From NCBI RefSeq assembly GCF_036346295.1, contig NZ_CP107819.1:7626001-7690000 (forward strand): a stretch of 64,000 nt of DNA, written 5' to 3'. A model generated the notes under the pieces. The model was not told where the DNA came from. It did not search any database and was given only the letters and a program-made list of their open reading frames with translations. This DNA is from Streptomyces sp. NBC_00536. GTDB taxonomy: Bacteria > Actinomycetota > Actinomycetes > Streptomycetales > Streptomycetaceae. The number at the start of each line of letters is the position of its first letter. The stretch's first letter is position 1. The position numbers and the translations under genes are program-made. Positions 41,631 to 50,854 of the stretch are shown here, piece by piece.

Positions 41631-42839
41631 ATGAGCCAGGCGCCCCTGACTCTCAAAGAACTGATGCCGCCCGACGAGCTCGCGGCGGCCCTCGATGCCG
41701 GGCACGTCACCCGCAAATCGCATCCCGAACTACCGCTGTCGATCTACACCTACTCGCGGACCTGCCAGTACGAGCGGGTCTGGAACCGGGTCACCACCCG
41801 CTGCCGGGGACTGGTCGCCGACGACGCGACCGGTGAGATCGTCGCGCTGCCCCTGCCGAAGTTCTTCAACGTCGGAGAGCACACGGCCGGTCAGCCCTAC
41901 GCGCCCGCCCTGCCGGACGAGCCGTTCGAGGTGTACGAGAAGGTCGACGGGAGCCTCGCGGTCGTCTTCCACTACGCGGGAGCGTGGCGGGTCGCGTCCA
42001 AGGGCTCGTTCATCAGCGAGCAGGCCACCTGGGCCCAGCGGCACCTCGACGCCAAGGACACCACCGCGCTGACCCCGGGCGTGACCTACCTGGCCGAGGT
42101 CCTCTACCCGCAGAACCGGATCGTCGTCGACTACGGCGACCGCCGGGACCTGGTGCTGCTCGCGGCGATGGGCCCGGACGGCACCGAACTGCCGCTCGCA
42201 CGGGCCGCGCAGGACTGGCAGGGCATAGGTTCCGTCGTCACGGCGTGGCCCGCCATGCCGCTGGCCGAGCTGATCGCGCTGACCGAGTCCAGCACGCTGC
42301 CCGGAGGCGGCGCGGCGACCGGCACCGACGCCGAGGGCTACGTCCTGCGCTACGCCTCCGGGGTCCGGGTGAAGGCCAAGATCGCCGAATACGTACGCCT
42401 CCACAAGGTGCTGACCGGCGTCACCGAACGCGATATCTGGCGCGGGCACGGCATCCAGCGGTTCGCCGCGCTGCCCGCACGGCAGGTCGCCCAGGGCCTC
42501 GGCTGCTCGCTCGCCGAGGTACGGGCCCACGGCGGCGCACCGCTCGACGCGCTCCTCGAACAGGTCCCGGACGAATTCGACACCTGGGTCCGCGAGATGA
42601 TCGCGGGGATGGAACGCGCCGCGGCCGACCGCGAACGCGCCATCGACGAGGCCTTCCGGGAGATCGCGCACCTCGGCGACGACCGGGGAGCCTTCGCCCG
42701 CGCCACCCGCGCCGTGACCGATCCGGGCATCCGGGCGGCCATGTTCCTGCGGTTCGACGGGCGGCCGACCGACCTCGTCACCTGGCGGGCGGTGCGGCCG
42801 CAGGCGTCCGACCCGTTCACGACCGATGAGGAGAACTGA
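41631..42839 (+). CDS. T4 Rnl1-like RNA ligase
   Basis: A 402-residue ATP-dependent RNA ligase. Motif I KVDG (Lys104, in YEKVDGSLAV) is the adenylation site; a conserved RCRGLVAD precedes it, LAEVLYPQNRIVVDY is motif III/IIIa-like, EGYVLRYASG motif IV and VKAKIAEYV motif V. The C-terminal 130 residues are helical and specific to this type. It joins 5'-phosphate and 3'-OH RNA ends. AGGAGGAA precedes the ATG. The next gene, 3 bp away, encodes an end-healing kinase/phosphatase, so the two form an RNA repair cassette. Confidence 0.85.
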   Translation: MSQAPLTLKELMPPDELAAALDAGHVTRKSHPELPLSIYTYSRTCQYERVWNRVTTRCRGLVADDATGEIVALPLPKFFNVGEHTAGQPYAPALPDEPFEVYEKVDGSLAVVFHYAGAWRVASKGSFISEQATWAQRHLDAKDTTALTPGVTYLAEVLYPQNRIVVDYGDRRDLVLLAAMGPDGTELPLARAAQDWQGIGSVVTAWPAMPLAELIALTESSTLPGGGAATGTDAEGYVLRYASGVRVKAKIAEYVRLHKVLTGVTERDIWRGHGIQRFAALPARQVAQGLGCSLAEVRAHGGAPLDALLEQVPDEFDTWVREMIAGMERAAADRERAIDEAFREIAHLGDDRGAFARATRAVTDPGIRAAMFLRFDGRPTDLVTWRAVRPQASDPFTTDEEN

Positions 42840-42842
42840 CCA

Positions 42843-43757
42843 GTGCCTGTCGTACACGTCATGACGGGGCTGCCCGCGTCGGGCAAGACCACCGCCGCGC
42901 GCTCGCTCCAGGAGGAGTCCGGGGGCCGGATGCGCCGCGTCAACCTCGACGACCTGCGGGCCATGCTCGACGTCCCCGCTCAGGACGGGGAGCGGTCGTT
43001 CGCCCACGAACAGACGGTCCTCGCGATCCAGGACGCCGCGGTGCGCACCGCCGTCGAGGGCGGCTTCGACGTGGTCGTCGACAACACCCACCTGACGCAG
43101 CACGTCCCCAAGCGGCTGAAGGCGGCCGTCGCGGGCCGGGCCGCCTTCGTCGTCCACGACTTCACCGGCGTGCCGGTCGAGGAATGCGTACGCCGGGACG
43201 CGGAGCGGGAGCGGTCCGTCGGCGAGGAGATCATCCGGATCCTCGCCGAGAAGCATGCGAAGGCCACCAAGGGCGGCTGGCGGCTCACCGAGGCCTGGCT
43301 GAACGACCAGCCGGACGTACGGCCCTACGTCGCCGACCCGGCGCTGCCGGCCGCCGTGATGTGCGACATCGACGGGACGCTGGCGATCCGGGGCGACCGC
43401 GGCCCGTACGACTTCTCGCGGTGCGGGACCGACCTCCTCAACCCGTCGGTCCGGCACGCCCTGACCGCGTTCCGGCGGGCCGACGGCGACACCATCGTGC
43501 TGTTGTCCGGGCGCAGCGAGGAACACCGTCCGCAGACGGAGGAATGGCTCGCGCGGTACGAAGTGCCCTACGACGAGCTGTGGATGCGGGCGTCCGGGGA
43601 CCACCGGCAGGACGACATCGTCAAGGCCGAACTCTTCGACCGGCACGTTCGGAGCCGCTTCGCGGTCCGGGTCTCGCTGGACGACCGGGACCGGGTGGTC
43701 GCCATCTGGCGCCGGATGGGCCTGCCCACCTGGCAGGTCAACTACGGCGCCTTCTGA
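42843..43757 (+). CDS. Polynucleotide kinase/phosphatase (T4 Pnkp/PseT-like)
   Basis: A 304-residue bifunctional enzyme. The N-terminal kinase has P-loop GLPASGKT (Lys15) and VVVDNTH; the C-terminal HAD phosphatase has CDIDGTL (Asp175, Asp177) and LLSGRSEEHRPQT. The order kinase-then-phosphatase and the length (T4 Pnkp is 301 aa) match the phage enzyme. It should phosphorylate 5'-OH and remove 3' or cyclic phosphate, preparing ends for the upstream RNA ligase. GTG at 42843 follows GAGGAG in the end of the ligase gene. Confidence 0.87.
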   Translation: MPVVHVMTGLPASGKTTAARSLQEESGGRMRRVNLDDLRAMLDVPAQDGERSFAHEQTVLAIQDAAVRTAVEGGFDVVVDNTHLTQHVPKRLKAAVAGRAAFVVHDFTGVPVEECVRRDAERERSVGEEIIRILAEKHAKATKGGWRLTEAWLNDQPDVRPYVADPALPAAVMCDIDGTLAIRGDRGPYDFSRCGTDLLNPSVRHALTAFRRADGDTIVLLSGRSEEHRPQTEEWLARYEVPYDELWMRASGDHRQDDIVKAELFDRHVRSRFAVRVSLDDRDRVVAIWRRMGLPTWQVNYGAF

Positions 43758-43788
43758 CCGGACCGCGCGCCGAACCAGCGCCGGACCG

Positions 43789-43821
43789 CCCCGCCGTGCC
43801 CCCCGACAGGGCGCGGCGGGG
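43789..43821. terminator. Hairpin between convergent Pnkp-like and Cys-rich protein genes
   Basis: An 8-bp stem, CCCCGCCG (43789-43796) and CGGCGGGG (43814-43821), with a 17-base loop that can itself pair (CCC/GGG) lies between the two stop codons. It is a likely bidirectional terminator. Confidence 0.55.
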
Positions 43822-43836
43822 ACCCGCGCGGACTCC

Positions 43837-44733
43837 TCACGCCTGATCGGAGTCCTCGCGGGGCTCCTCCTCCGCCCCCTCCCCGTGGCCCGCCGGACAG
43901 GGCGGGCACAGGCGGGCGTACACGGCCATGACCTCCTCCACCGTCTGGTTCCGCTTGCGCACGCACGCCGCCTTCCGCGACTCCTCCTTGCACACCAGCT
44001 CGGCCCGCGCCCCCTCCAGGACGGCGATGGCCTGCCAGCCCTTGAGCACGCACAGCAGCACCTTGCACAGGCATTCCACATAGGCCGATACGTTGGCGAA
44101 GCCGCGCCACGCGTCATGGATCCGGCGCAGCAGCACCAGCAGCCGCGCGTACAGCCGGACGACGTCCTTGCCCACGACCGGGTCGGCGGCGTCGGTGAGC
44201 AACTGCGCCGCGTCCGTCCGGATCTTCGCGGCCCGCTCCGGCAGCGCCGTCAGCTCCCCGTCCAGGGAGACGAAGCACGCCGTGTCGCGCACGACCTCCG
44301 CGGTGTACCGGGCGATCCGCGCCGACAGGGTCGCGACCGTGTCCTCGTCCCCGACCTCGTCGTCGAACACGCAGTCGCACTCGTCCACACAGCAGCCCCA
44401 GCCGTCCGAGCACGCGCTGATCTCCTCGAACACCTCGTCCACGGCCTCGCGCAGACAGTGCCGCTGCTCGGGCGTGATGCGGCAGCGGATCTGCTCGCGG
44501 ACCCGGTCGAGGACCTCGCCCGCCGCGTCCAGATCGGCCTGGGCGGTGTGCCGGGCCTTGGTGTACTCCACGCGCGCGGCGCCCAGCTTCTCCTGGAACT
44601 CCCGCAGCTGCGGCAGGTGTTCCTGGGTGACCTCGGCCCGGCGCTGGATCCCCTTCGCGCTGCACGCGAGGGCGTCGATGGCGCCGAGGTCACAGTCGGT
44701 GCCGGCCGGCCGGGGGTGCGAGGTGCTGCTCAT
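43837..44733 (-). CDS. Cys-rich coiled-coil hypothetical protein, divergent from the eCIS operon
   Basis: A 298-residue protein, mostly helical, with probable coiled coils (residues 30-90 and 150-190). A Cys cluster near residue 110 (ACSDGWGCCVDECDCVFDDE) and a C-terminal Cys pair (LCPPCPAGHG) could bind zinc. No signal peptide is seen. The ATG at 44733 has AAGGAGAG upstream. It is transcribed away from the contractile injection genes across a 115-bp gap and may share their promoter region. No function is recognised. Confidence 0.7.
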   Translation of the reverse strand: MSSTSHPRPAGTDCDLGAIDALACSAKGIQRRAEVTQEHLPQLREFQEKLGAARVEYTKARHTAQADLDAAGEVLDRVREQIRCRITPEQRHCLREAVDEVFEEISACSDGWGCCVDECDCVFDDEVGDEDTVATLSARIARYTAEVVRDTACFVSLDGELTALPERAAKIRTDAAQLLTDAADPVVGKDVVRLYARLLVLLRRIHDAWRGFANVSAYVECLCKVLLCVLKGWQAIAVLEGARAELVCKEESRKAACVRKRNQTVEEVMAVYARLCPPCPAGHGEGAEEEPREDSDQA

Positions 44734-44848
44734 GAGGGCTCTCCTTCTCGAAGGGGCAGGCGCACCGAGTGTGGGCCGCGGGGTGTCACCGGTCCGTCGC
44801 CCGCGCCCCGCAACGCCCGCGTGACGGGGCGGCCCGCAGCATCGGAGC

Positions 44849-45445
44849 ATGGCTGGATACCGGGCACTCGCCGCCGTGGGGCGCAGCGTCGTGACGCTGC
44901 TCAACGCGGGCTTCCGCGCGGAGATCCCCGACGGGCCCCGCCGCCCGGTGGCGGTCCTCGCCGGGCCCGTCGACTTCGACCGGGTGGGCAGCACGGACGC
45001 CGTCATCCGCCGCCCCGCGGTGTCCGTCTACTGCTACCGGCTGAGCGTCGACCACGACACCCGGCCCGCGTGGGCGGCCCTGGCCGCGCAGGACGGGCTG
45101 CCCCGGCTGCCGCTGCGGATGCACCTGCTCCTCGCCGCCTGGGACGAGTTCGTGGAGAGCGAGCTGGAATGGCTCGGCCTCGCCGTGCGGATCATGGAGA
45201 GCGCGGGCCCCCTCACCGGGCCCCTCCTCGATCCCACCGGCGACTGGCTGCCGGGGGACTCCGTCCAGGTCGTGCCCGACGAGCTGGCGATGGACTCGAT
45301 GAGCGAGGCCTTCCAGGCGATGACCACCGACTACCGGCTCTCCCTTCCCTACCTCGCGCGGGTCGTGCGCATCGACGGCCGCCGCTTCCCGGTTCCCGGC
45401 GAGGTCACCACGGTCGCCGTCGCGACCTCGGAGCCGCCGCGATGA
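44849..45445 (+). CDS. eCIS cap/terminator protein (DUF4255, Pvc16-like)
   Basis: A 198-residue protein with the DUF4255 pattern: N-terminal RALAAVGRSVVTLLNAGF, then SVYCYRLSVDHDTR and LRMHLLLAAWDEFVESE, and a C-terminal VVRIDGRR beta strand. In eCIS particles such as PVC this protein caps the top of the tube and sheath. It opens the operon here, and its stop overlaps the next start (ATGA). Confidence 0.85.
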   Translation: MAGYRALAAVGRSVVTLLNAGFRAEIPDGPRRPVAVLAGPVDFDRVGSTDAVIRRPAVSVYCYRLSVDHDTRPAWAALAAQDGLPRLPLRMHLLLAAWDEFVESELEWLGLAVRIMESAGPLTGPLLDPTGDWLPGDSVQVVPDELAMDSMSEAFQAMTTDYRLSLPYLARVVRIDGRRFPVPGEVTTVAVATSEPPR

Positions 45446-46470
45446 GCGCCGGCCCGGGCGCGGACCCGGACCGGTGGAGTGCGGACCGGTGGGGCGCGGG
45501 TCCGGACCGGCCGCTCGCCCTCGCCGCCGGGGCGGCCGGGGTGGCCGCCGTACTGCACCGGCTCGCCCTCGCCGTGCGCCCGCTCGACGCCCACACCCGG
45601 GCCCCGGCCGGTCCCGGGGTGCGCGTCGGCTGGGAATCCGGCCGGGTCCCCGGCCGCCGCCCCCGGCCGGAGGGGCCCGTCCGCTCCCTGGAGCGCCACG
45701 AAGCGGCCGGGTTCGTCCTGCGGTACGGGACCTCGGGCGCCCCGGGCGAGATCGGCGCCGCCGTGCGCGTACGGATCGACGACCCGGCCCGCCGCTGGAT
45801 CCCGCGGCGGTTCTCCGTACCGCTGTGGACCCGCGCCGAGCTGGCCGGCGCCGACACCAGCCCGCCCACCGCGCCCCCGGTCCGCGCCGACGCCCGGCTG
45901 CTGCTGCCCTGGATGCTGCCCGGCCCCGCCTACCCGCTCCCGCAGGGCATGACGGGCCTGCGGCTGCGTGTCACCCGCCCGGGCCGGGGACCGGGGCCGG
46001 ACACCCCCGTGCGGTGGCCGCGGGTGGAGGCGTACGGCCCGGGCGGGGTGCTCGTCGGCTGGGGCCATGGGGACGAGCACGGAGAGGTGCTGCTGCTGAT
46101 CGGCGGCGGCGCGCCCCTGCCCTTCCCGCCGCCGCCCCGCTTCGACGTCGCGCTGCGCACCCACGCCCCGGACCCGGACCCCGACCCGGGCCCGGCGGCC
46201 CCGCCGGACGACCCCCTCGACCCCCTCGACCCCCTGGACCCCCTCGACGGCCTCGTGGCCGAGGCCGTCGAGCGCAGCACCTCCCCGCCCCGGCCCCAGG
46301 ACCTCGACAACGACGTGCTGCGCGGCCTCGCACCGCCGCCCGGATACCGCACCTGCGCCGTGGACACCGTCCGCACCCTCACCGTCGGCCAGGTGGTTCC
46401 CGCCGGCGATCTGTCCCACACCACCGACCGGCCCGTGACCGAGGAGAGCCGTACATGCCCGAGTACCTGA
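45442..46470 (+). CDS. eCIS-associated protein of unknown function
   Basis: A 342-residue protein overlapping the cap gene (ATGA) and the sheath start by 16 bp. The middle is beta-rich (RVEAYGPGGVLVGWGHGDEHGEVLLLIGG), resembling a carboxypeptidase-regulatory/Ig-like fold. A Asp/Pro/Leu linker (DDPLDPLDPLDPLDG) follows. The last 60 residues (LDNDVLRGLAPPPGYRTC... VRTLTVGQVVPAGDL) look conserved. No signal peptide. Its place between cap and sheath suggests a structural or assembly role; I cannot name it. Confidence 0.7.
   Translation: MSAGPGADPDRWSADRWGAGPDRPLALAAGAAGVAAVLHRLALAVRPLDAHTRAPAGPGVRVGWESGRVPGRRPRPEGPVRSLERHEAAGFVLRYGTSGAPGEIGAAVRVRIDDPARRWIPRRFSVPLWTRAELAGADTSPPTAPPVRADARLLLPWMLPGPAYPLPQGMTGLRLRVTRPGRGPGPDTPVRWPRVEAYGPGGVLVGWGHGDEHGEVLLLIGGGAPLPFPPPPRFDVALRTHAPDPDPDPGPAAPPDDPLDPLDPLDPLDGLVAEAVERSTSPPRPQDLDNDVLRGLAPPPGYRTCAVDTVRTLTVGQVVPAGDLSHTTDRPVTEESRTCPST
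46210..46245 (+). repeat. Nine-base tandem repeat within an eCIS gene
   Basis: Four in-frame copies of GACCCCCT(C/G) encode a DPL repeat in the linker of the unknown eCIS protein. The linker length could vary between strains. Confidence 0.8.
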
Positions 46471-48329
46471 CCCCCGGCGTCTATGTCGAGGAGACCAGCT
46501 TCCGCTCCCGGTCCATCGAGGGCGTACCGACCAGCACCTTCGCCATGGCGGGCCGCACCGCGTACGGTCCGGTGCCCTACAGCCTGCCCGAGGGCGGACC
46601 CACCGTGCTGCCCGCGCCGACCCTGGTCACCAGCTACACCGAGTACGAACGGGCCTTCGGCGGCCTGACCATCGGTGAGGACAACTGCCACCTCGCGCTC
46701 GCCGCCCGGGCCTTCTTCGCCAACGGCGGCCGACGGCTCTACGTCTCCCGGGTCTTCACCTTCACCCGGACCGCCGGGACACCCCCCGTCATCGACGTCC
46801 CCCGCAACTTCGCCTCCGTCCCCGTCCCCGCGCAGGGCGCGCCACTGGTCCGGTGGCGGGCGCGCTGGCCCGGTTCGGCGGGCTCGCGGATCAGCGTCGC
46901 CGTGACCTTCCGCCGCGGCAAGAACATCCTCGTCCCCCGTACGGGCGCCCTGCCGCGGCTCACCGGGGTGCGCCCCGGCGCCGCGGTGGAGGTCGTCCCG
47001 CTCGCCGGGGGCGAGGCCCCGGTCCTGCCCGACAGCACGGCGCCGGTCCCGGGGAACGTCCGGATCGTGGCCCGCCGCGCCGACGGTGAGCTGGGCTACC
47101 TCGGCGCCCAGGGCGCCTTCGAGCCGGTCGCCGCCGGTACCGCCGCCTTCCACCTCACCCTCGCCGTCACCGTGCGCTCCGAGGGCGAGCGCACCGATGT
47201 GTACAACGAACTGGAGCTGGACGACGCCCACCCCCGGTCGGTGGCCCGCGTCCTGCAAGCGGCCGACCCGGCCGACGAGTTCGCCCTGGTCTGGCTGGAG
47301 AACGTACCGCCGGCGACCGGCGCGCAGCCGGTGACCGCGGGCGCCCGGCTCACCGCGCTCCTCACCCCCGCGCAGGGCCTCTACCTGACCGGCGGCGGCG
47401 ACGGGGACGCGCTCACCGCGGCCGACCTCGGCGGCCGCGACGCCAATCCGGACAGCCTCACCGACCCCGCCCGCGGCCTCGGCGCGCTCGCGGAGATCGA
47501 TGACATCGCCATCGTCGCCGTCCCGGACACCGTCACCCTCGACGCCGCGGAGCAGAAGAGCGCGGTGGACCTCCTCATCGGGCACTGCGAGCGACTGCGC
47601 TACCGGATGGCGGTCATCGATCCGCCCCCGGACAGCTCGGTCTCCGAAGTGCGCCGCTTCCGGGCCCAGTTCGACACCAAGTACGCCGCCCTCTACTACC
47701 CGTGGGTGCGGATCACCGACCCGGCCCGCCGCGCCGACCCCGGGGCCCCGGCCGCCCTCCTGGACGTACCGCCCTCGGGCTACGTCGCCGGGATCTATGC
47801 CCGCAGCGACATCGAGCGCGGTGTGCACAAGGCCCCCGCCAACGAGGTCCTCCTCGGCATCGACGACTTCACCACGAACGTGACCTACGACCGCCAGGCC
47901 GTGCTCAACCCCGAAGGCATCAACGCCCTGCGGTTCTTCGAGGGCCGCGCCCGCCGCGTCTGGGGCGCCCGGACCATGAGCTCCGACCCCGAGTGGAAGT
48001 ACGTGAACGTCCGCAGGCTCTTCATCTACCTGGAGCACTCGATCGACAAGTCGACCCAGTGGGCGGTGTTCGAGCCCAACAACGAACGGCTGTGGGCCTC
48101 CGTCCGACAGTCGGTCGAGGACTTCCTGATCGCCACCTGGCGGACCGGCGCGCTCCTGGGCAGCAAACCCGAGGACGCGTTCTTCGTCCGCTGCGACCGC
48201 ACCACCATGACGCAGAACGACCTGGACAACGGACGGCTGGTCTGCCTGGTCGGCGTGGCCCCCACCTACCCCGCCGAGTTCGTCGTGTTCCGCGTCGGAC
48301 AGTTCACGGCCGACGCCCAGCGCGCCTGA
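46455..48329 (+). CDS. eCIS contractile sheath protein (Pvc2-like)
   Basis: A 624-residue sheath. The N-terminus YLTPGVYVEETSFRSRSIEGVPTSTFAMAGRT and the C-terminal domain (PWVRITDP, GYVAGIYARSDIERGVHKAPANEVL, LNPEGINALRFFEGRARRVWGARTMSSDPEWKYVNVRRLF, IATWRTGALLGSKPEDAFFVRCD) are textbook phage/eCIS tail sheath sequence. The middle 250 residues form a surface domain. Sheath subunits contract to drive the inner tube through a target membrane. ATG at 46455 overlaps the previous gene. Confidence 0.95.
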   Translation: MPEYLTPGVYVEETSFRSRSIEGVPTSTFAMAGRTAYGPVPYSLPEGGPTVLPAPTLVTSYTEYERAFGGLTIGEDNCHLALAARAFFANGGRRLYVSRVFTFTRTAGTPPVIDVPRNFASVPVPAQGAPLVRWRARWPGSAGSRISVAVTFRRGKNILVPRTGALPRLTGVRPGAAVEVVPLAGGEAPVLPDSTAPVPGNVRIVARRADGELGYLGAQGAFEPVAAGTAAFHLTLAVTVRSEGERTDVYNELELDDAHPRSVARVLQAADPADEFALVWLENVPPATGAQPVTAGARLTALLTPAQGLYLTGGGDGDALTAADLGGRDANPDSLTDPARGLGALAEIDDIAIVAVPDTVTLDAAEQKSAVDLLIGHCERLRYRMAVIDPPPDSSVSEVRRFRAQFDTKYAALYYPWVRITDPARRADPGAPAALLDVPPSGYVAGIYARSDIERGVHKAPANEVLLGIDDFTTNVTYDRQAVLNPEGINALRFFEGRARRVWGARTMSSDPEWKYVNVRRLFIYLEHSIDKSTQWAVFEPNNERLWASVRQSVEDFLIATWRTGALLGSKPEDAFFVRCDRTTMTQNDLDNGRLVCLVGVAPTYPAEFVVFRVGQFTADAQRA

Positions 48330-48371
48330 CGCGCCCCGAGACCAGCAGCCGGAAGACCAGGAGACAGACCC

Positions 48372-48839
48372 ATGGCCACGCGCACCAACCCCTACGGAGC
48401 CTTCAACTTCCTCGTCCAGCTGGGCAATACGAGCGCCGGCATCGAAGGGGACATCGGCGGCGGCTTCTCCGATTTCAGCGGAGCGGGGAACGAGGTGAAG
48501 TTCTCCGAGTACCGCAACGGGAACGACCAGTTCAACCACGTCCGCAAGATCGCCAACACCAACACCACCGACGACATCACCCTCAAGCGCGGCATCATCG
48601 GCGACCTGCGCCTGTTCCAGTGGATCGCCGACACCCGCAGCGGCCTCTACCGCCCCCTCACCGTGATCGTCACGCTCAACGACGAGGGCCACACCTCCGT
48701 CTGTTCCTGGCGGCTGAACTTCGCCCAGCCCAAGAAATGGGTCGGCCCCACCCTCCAGGGCAAGGGCGGCGGCGAGGTGGCCATGGAGGAGCTGCACCTC
48801 GTCGCGGAATCCATCGACTTCCTGTCGGCCTCCTCGTGA
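48372..48839 (+). CDS. eCIS inner tube protein (Pvc1/Pvc5-like, gp19 family)
   Basis: A 155-residue tube subunit of the T4 gp19 family: NPYGAFNFLVQLGN, GGGFSDFSGAGNEVKFSEYRNGND, DDITLKRGIIGDLRLFQWI and VAMEELHLVAESIDF. Stacked hexamers form the tube inside the sheath. AGGAGA precedes the ATG. The last four bases overlap the next gene (GTGA). Confidence 0.93.
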   Translation: MATRTNPYGAFNFLVQLGNTSAGIEGDIGGGFSDFSGAGNEVKFSEYRNGNDQFNHVRKIANTNTTDDITLKRGIIGDLRLFQWIADTRSGLYRPLTVIVTLNDEGHTSVCSWRLNFAQPKKWVGPTLQGKGGGEVAMEELHLVAESIDFLSASS

Positions 48840-50851
48840 CCCCCGCCGGACCGCGGCTCGGCGCCCCCGGTGTGTACCGGGACGCGCGCCGCCCCGCGCC
48901 CGCCCCAGGCCCGGTGCGCCTGGACATCGCCGGGTTCGTCGGGGTGGCCCCGCGCGGCCCCGTCGACACCCCGGTCGCCGTCGACCGCTGGACGGACTAC
49001 CTGGACCGCTTCGGCGGCTTCGAGGGCCCGGGCCTGCTGCCCTACGCGGTACGGGCGTTCTTCGCCCAGGGCGGAGTCCGCGCCCATGTGCTGCGCGTGT
49101 CCCCCCTCCCGCGCGCCCCGCACCCCGCGGCCGAAGCGGCCCACGCGCTGCACCGGACCCGGCTCGGGGACGGAACCGGTGCGGGGACGGGTGCGGGGCG
49201 CGGCCCCGAGGTGGACCTGCGGGCCCGCGACGAGGGCGGCTGGGGCGGGCGGCTCTCGGTCCGCTGGGAGTTCACCGGGTCCGAGCAGTTCGAGGCCGTC
49301 GTGACCGGCCGGGAGCTGGCCCTGCCCGAGGCCCGGACCCCGCCCGCCGGAAGCGTGCTGCGCCTGCGGGGCGCCGGACTGCCCGCCGCCGGGAGCCTCT
49401 TCCGCGTCACCGGGTTCGGGGACGCGCCCACCGGCCCCGGCCCCAGGGGGCCGCGGCGCCGGACCGCCGTCCTGGACCGGCCGCCCCTCACCGGCCCCGG
49501 CGGCCGGACCGTCACGCTGACCGTGGAGGCCGAGGCCGTCACCCTCACGGTCACGGTCACCGACCCCGACCCGGCGCGCCCCCGCCAGGAACGCTTCGCC
49601 GGGCTCGGGCTCGCCCCCGGCCACCCCCGCGCCGCCGCCGCGGTGCTGGCCGCCGAATCCCTCCTCGTCACCCCCGCCGGGACCTGGCCCGAGACCCTGC
49701 TGCCCCCCGACGGCCGGCTCGGGTCCGTACTGTCCCGGCCCGTCCGTCCCGGTCTCGACCGCTACGCGGACATCGGCCCCGACAGCTTCCAGGGCCCCGG
49801 CCCCGTCGACCTGCTGCCGACCGGCGGCAGCGAGAGCGCGGAGGAGCCCGGCGGGGGCCCGCTTCCGGCCGTCGGCATGGACCGGATGGCACTGGTCACC
49901 GAGGTCGCCCTGCTGGCCGTGCCCGACCTGCTCTGGGAGCACAGCGAGGCCCCGCAGAGCACCGAACTCCCGGCCCGGACCGCGCCCGGCGCGGTCTTCG
50001 CACCGTGCCCGCCCCCGCCGGTGGCGCTGACCTCCCGCCCCGCCGCCGTACGGGAGTTCCTGCTGGACGGAGCGACGGAACTGCCCGAGATCCTGCGCCG
50101 CCAGCAACGGCTCGTGGCCCTCGCCGAGCGGCAGCGGCGCTTCGTCGCGCTGCTCGACGTACCGCCCCGGATGCCCGTCCGCGCCGTCGCCCGCTGGCGC
50201 GCCGCCTTCGACAGCTCGTACGCCGCCGCCCACCACCCGTGGCTCGGCGTATCGCCCGCCGACGACCCGCGGGGCGCCGCCGTCCTCGTCCCGCCCTGCG
50301 GCTTCGCGGCGGGCATCATCGCCGAGCGGGAACGGCGCCTCGGCCTGCCCTGGGGACCGGCCAACGAACTCGCCGCCGACGCCGTGACCGCCGCCCAGCG
50401 GCTCGACGAGGCCGACCACGACCCGCTGCACCTGCTCGGCGTCGACGTCTTCCGGGCCGAGCGCGACGGCTTCCGGCTCGCCTCCGCCCGTACCCTCTCC
50501 GGCGATCCCGACTACCGCCAGCTGAGCGTCCGGCGGCTGATGACCATGCTGCGCCTCGCCCTCGACCGGCAGGCCCAGGCCCTGGCCTTCGAACCGCACT
50601 CGCCCGGACTGCGCGCCGAACTGCGGGGGACCGTCGTGCAGTTGCTGCGCGGACTGCACCGCTCCGGGGCGTTCGCGGGCGAGCGCGAGGAGGACTCCTT
50701 CTTCGTGCACTGCGACGAACGCCTCAACCCGCCCTGGTCCCAGGGCCTCGGGCGGCTGGTGGCGGAGATCGGGGTCGCCCCGGCGCGGCCCCTGGAGTAC
50801 CTCGTCCTGCGGATCGCGCAGGACGGCGACGGCGCCGTGACGGTGGGGTGA
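48836..50851 (+). CDS. Second, divergent eCIS sheath-like protein (Pvc3/4-like)
   Basis: A 671-residue sheath paralogue. It keeps GAPGVYRDARR at the N-terminus and C-terminal signatures (AAFDSSYAAAHHPWLGVSPADD, CGFAAGIIAERERRLGLPWGPANEL, DVFRAERDGFRLASARTLSGDPDYRQLSVRRLMTM, GAFAGEREEDSFFVHCDE), but the middle is long, Gly/Pro/Arg-rich and poorly conserved. In PVC and Afp, minor sheath proteins form the baseplate-proximal rings. GTG overlaps the tube gene stop. Confidence 0.88.
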   Translation: MTPAGPRLGAPGVYRDARRPAPAPGPVRLDIAGFVGVAPRGPVDTPVAVDRWTDYLDRFGGFEGPGLLPYAVRAFFAQGGVRAHVLRVSPLPRAPHPAAEAAHALHRTRLGDGTGAGTGAGRGPEVDLRARDEGGWGGRLSVRWEFTGSEQFEAVVTGRELALPEARTPPAGSVLRLRGAGLPAAGSLFRVTGFGDAPTGPGPRGPRRRTAVLDRPPLTGPGGRTVTLTVEAEAVTLTVTVTDPDPARPRQERFAGLGLAPGHPRAAAAVLAAESLLVTPAGTWPETLLPPDGRLGSVLSRPVRPGLDRYADIGPDSFQGPGPVDLLPTGGSESAEEPGGGPLPAVGMDRMALVTEVALLAVPDLLWEHSEAPQSTELPARTAPGAVFAPCPPPPVALTSRPAAVREFLLDGATELPEILRRQQRLVALAERQRRFVALLDVPPRMPVRAVARWRAAFDSSYAAAHHPWLGVSPADDPRGAAVLVPPCGFAAGIIAERERRLGLPWGPANELAADAVTAAQRLDEADHDPLHLLGVDVFRAERDGFRLASARTLSGDPDYRQLSVRRLMTMLRLALDRQAQALAFEPHSPGLRAELRGTVVQLLRGLHRSGAFAGEREEDSFFVHCDERLNPPWSQGLGRLVAEIGVAPARPLEYLVLRIAQDGDGAVTVG

Positions 50852-50854
50852 GCC

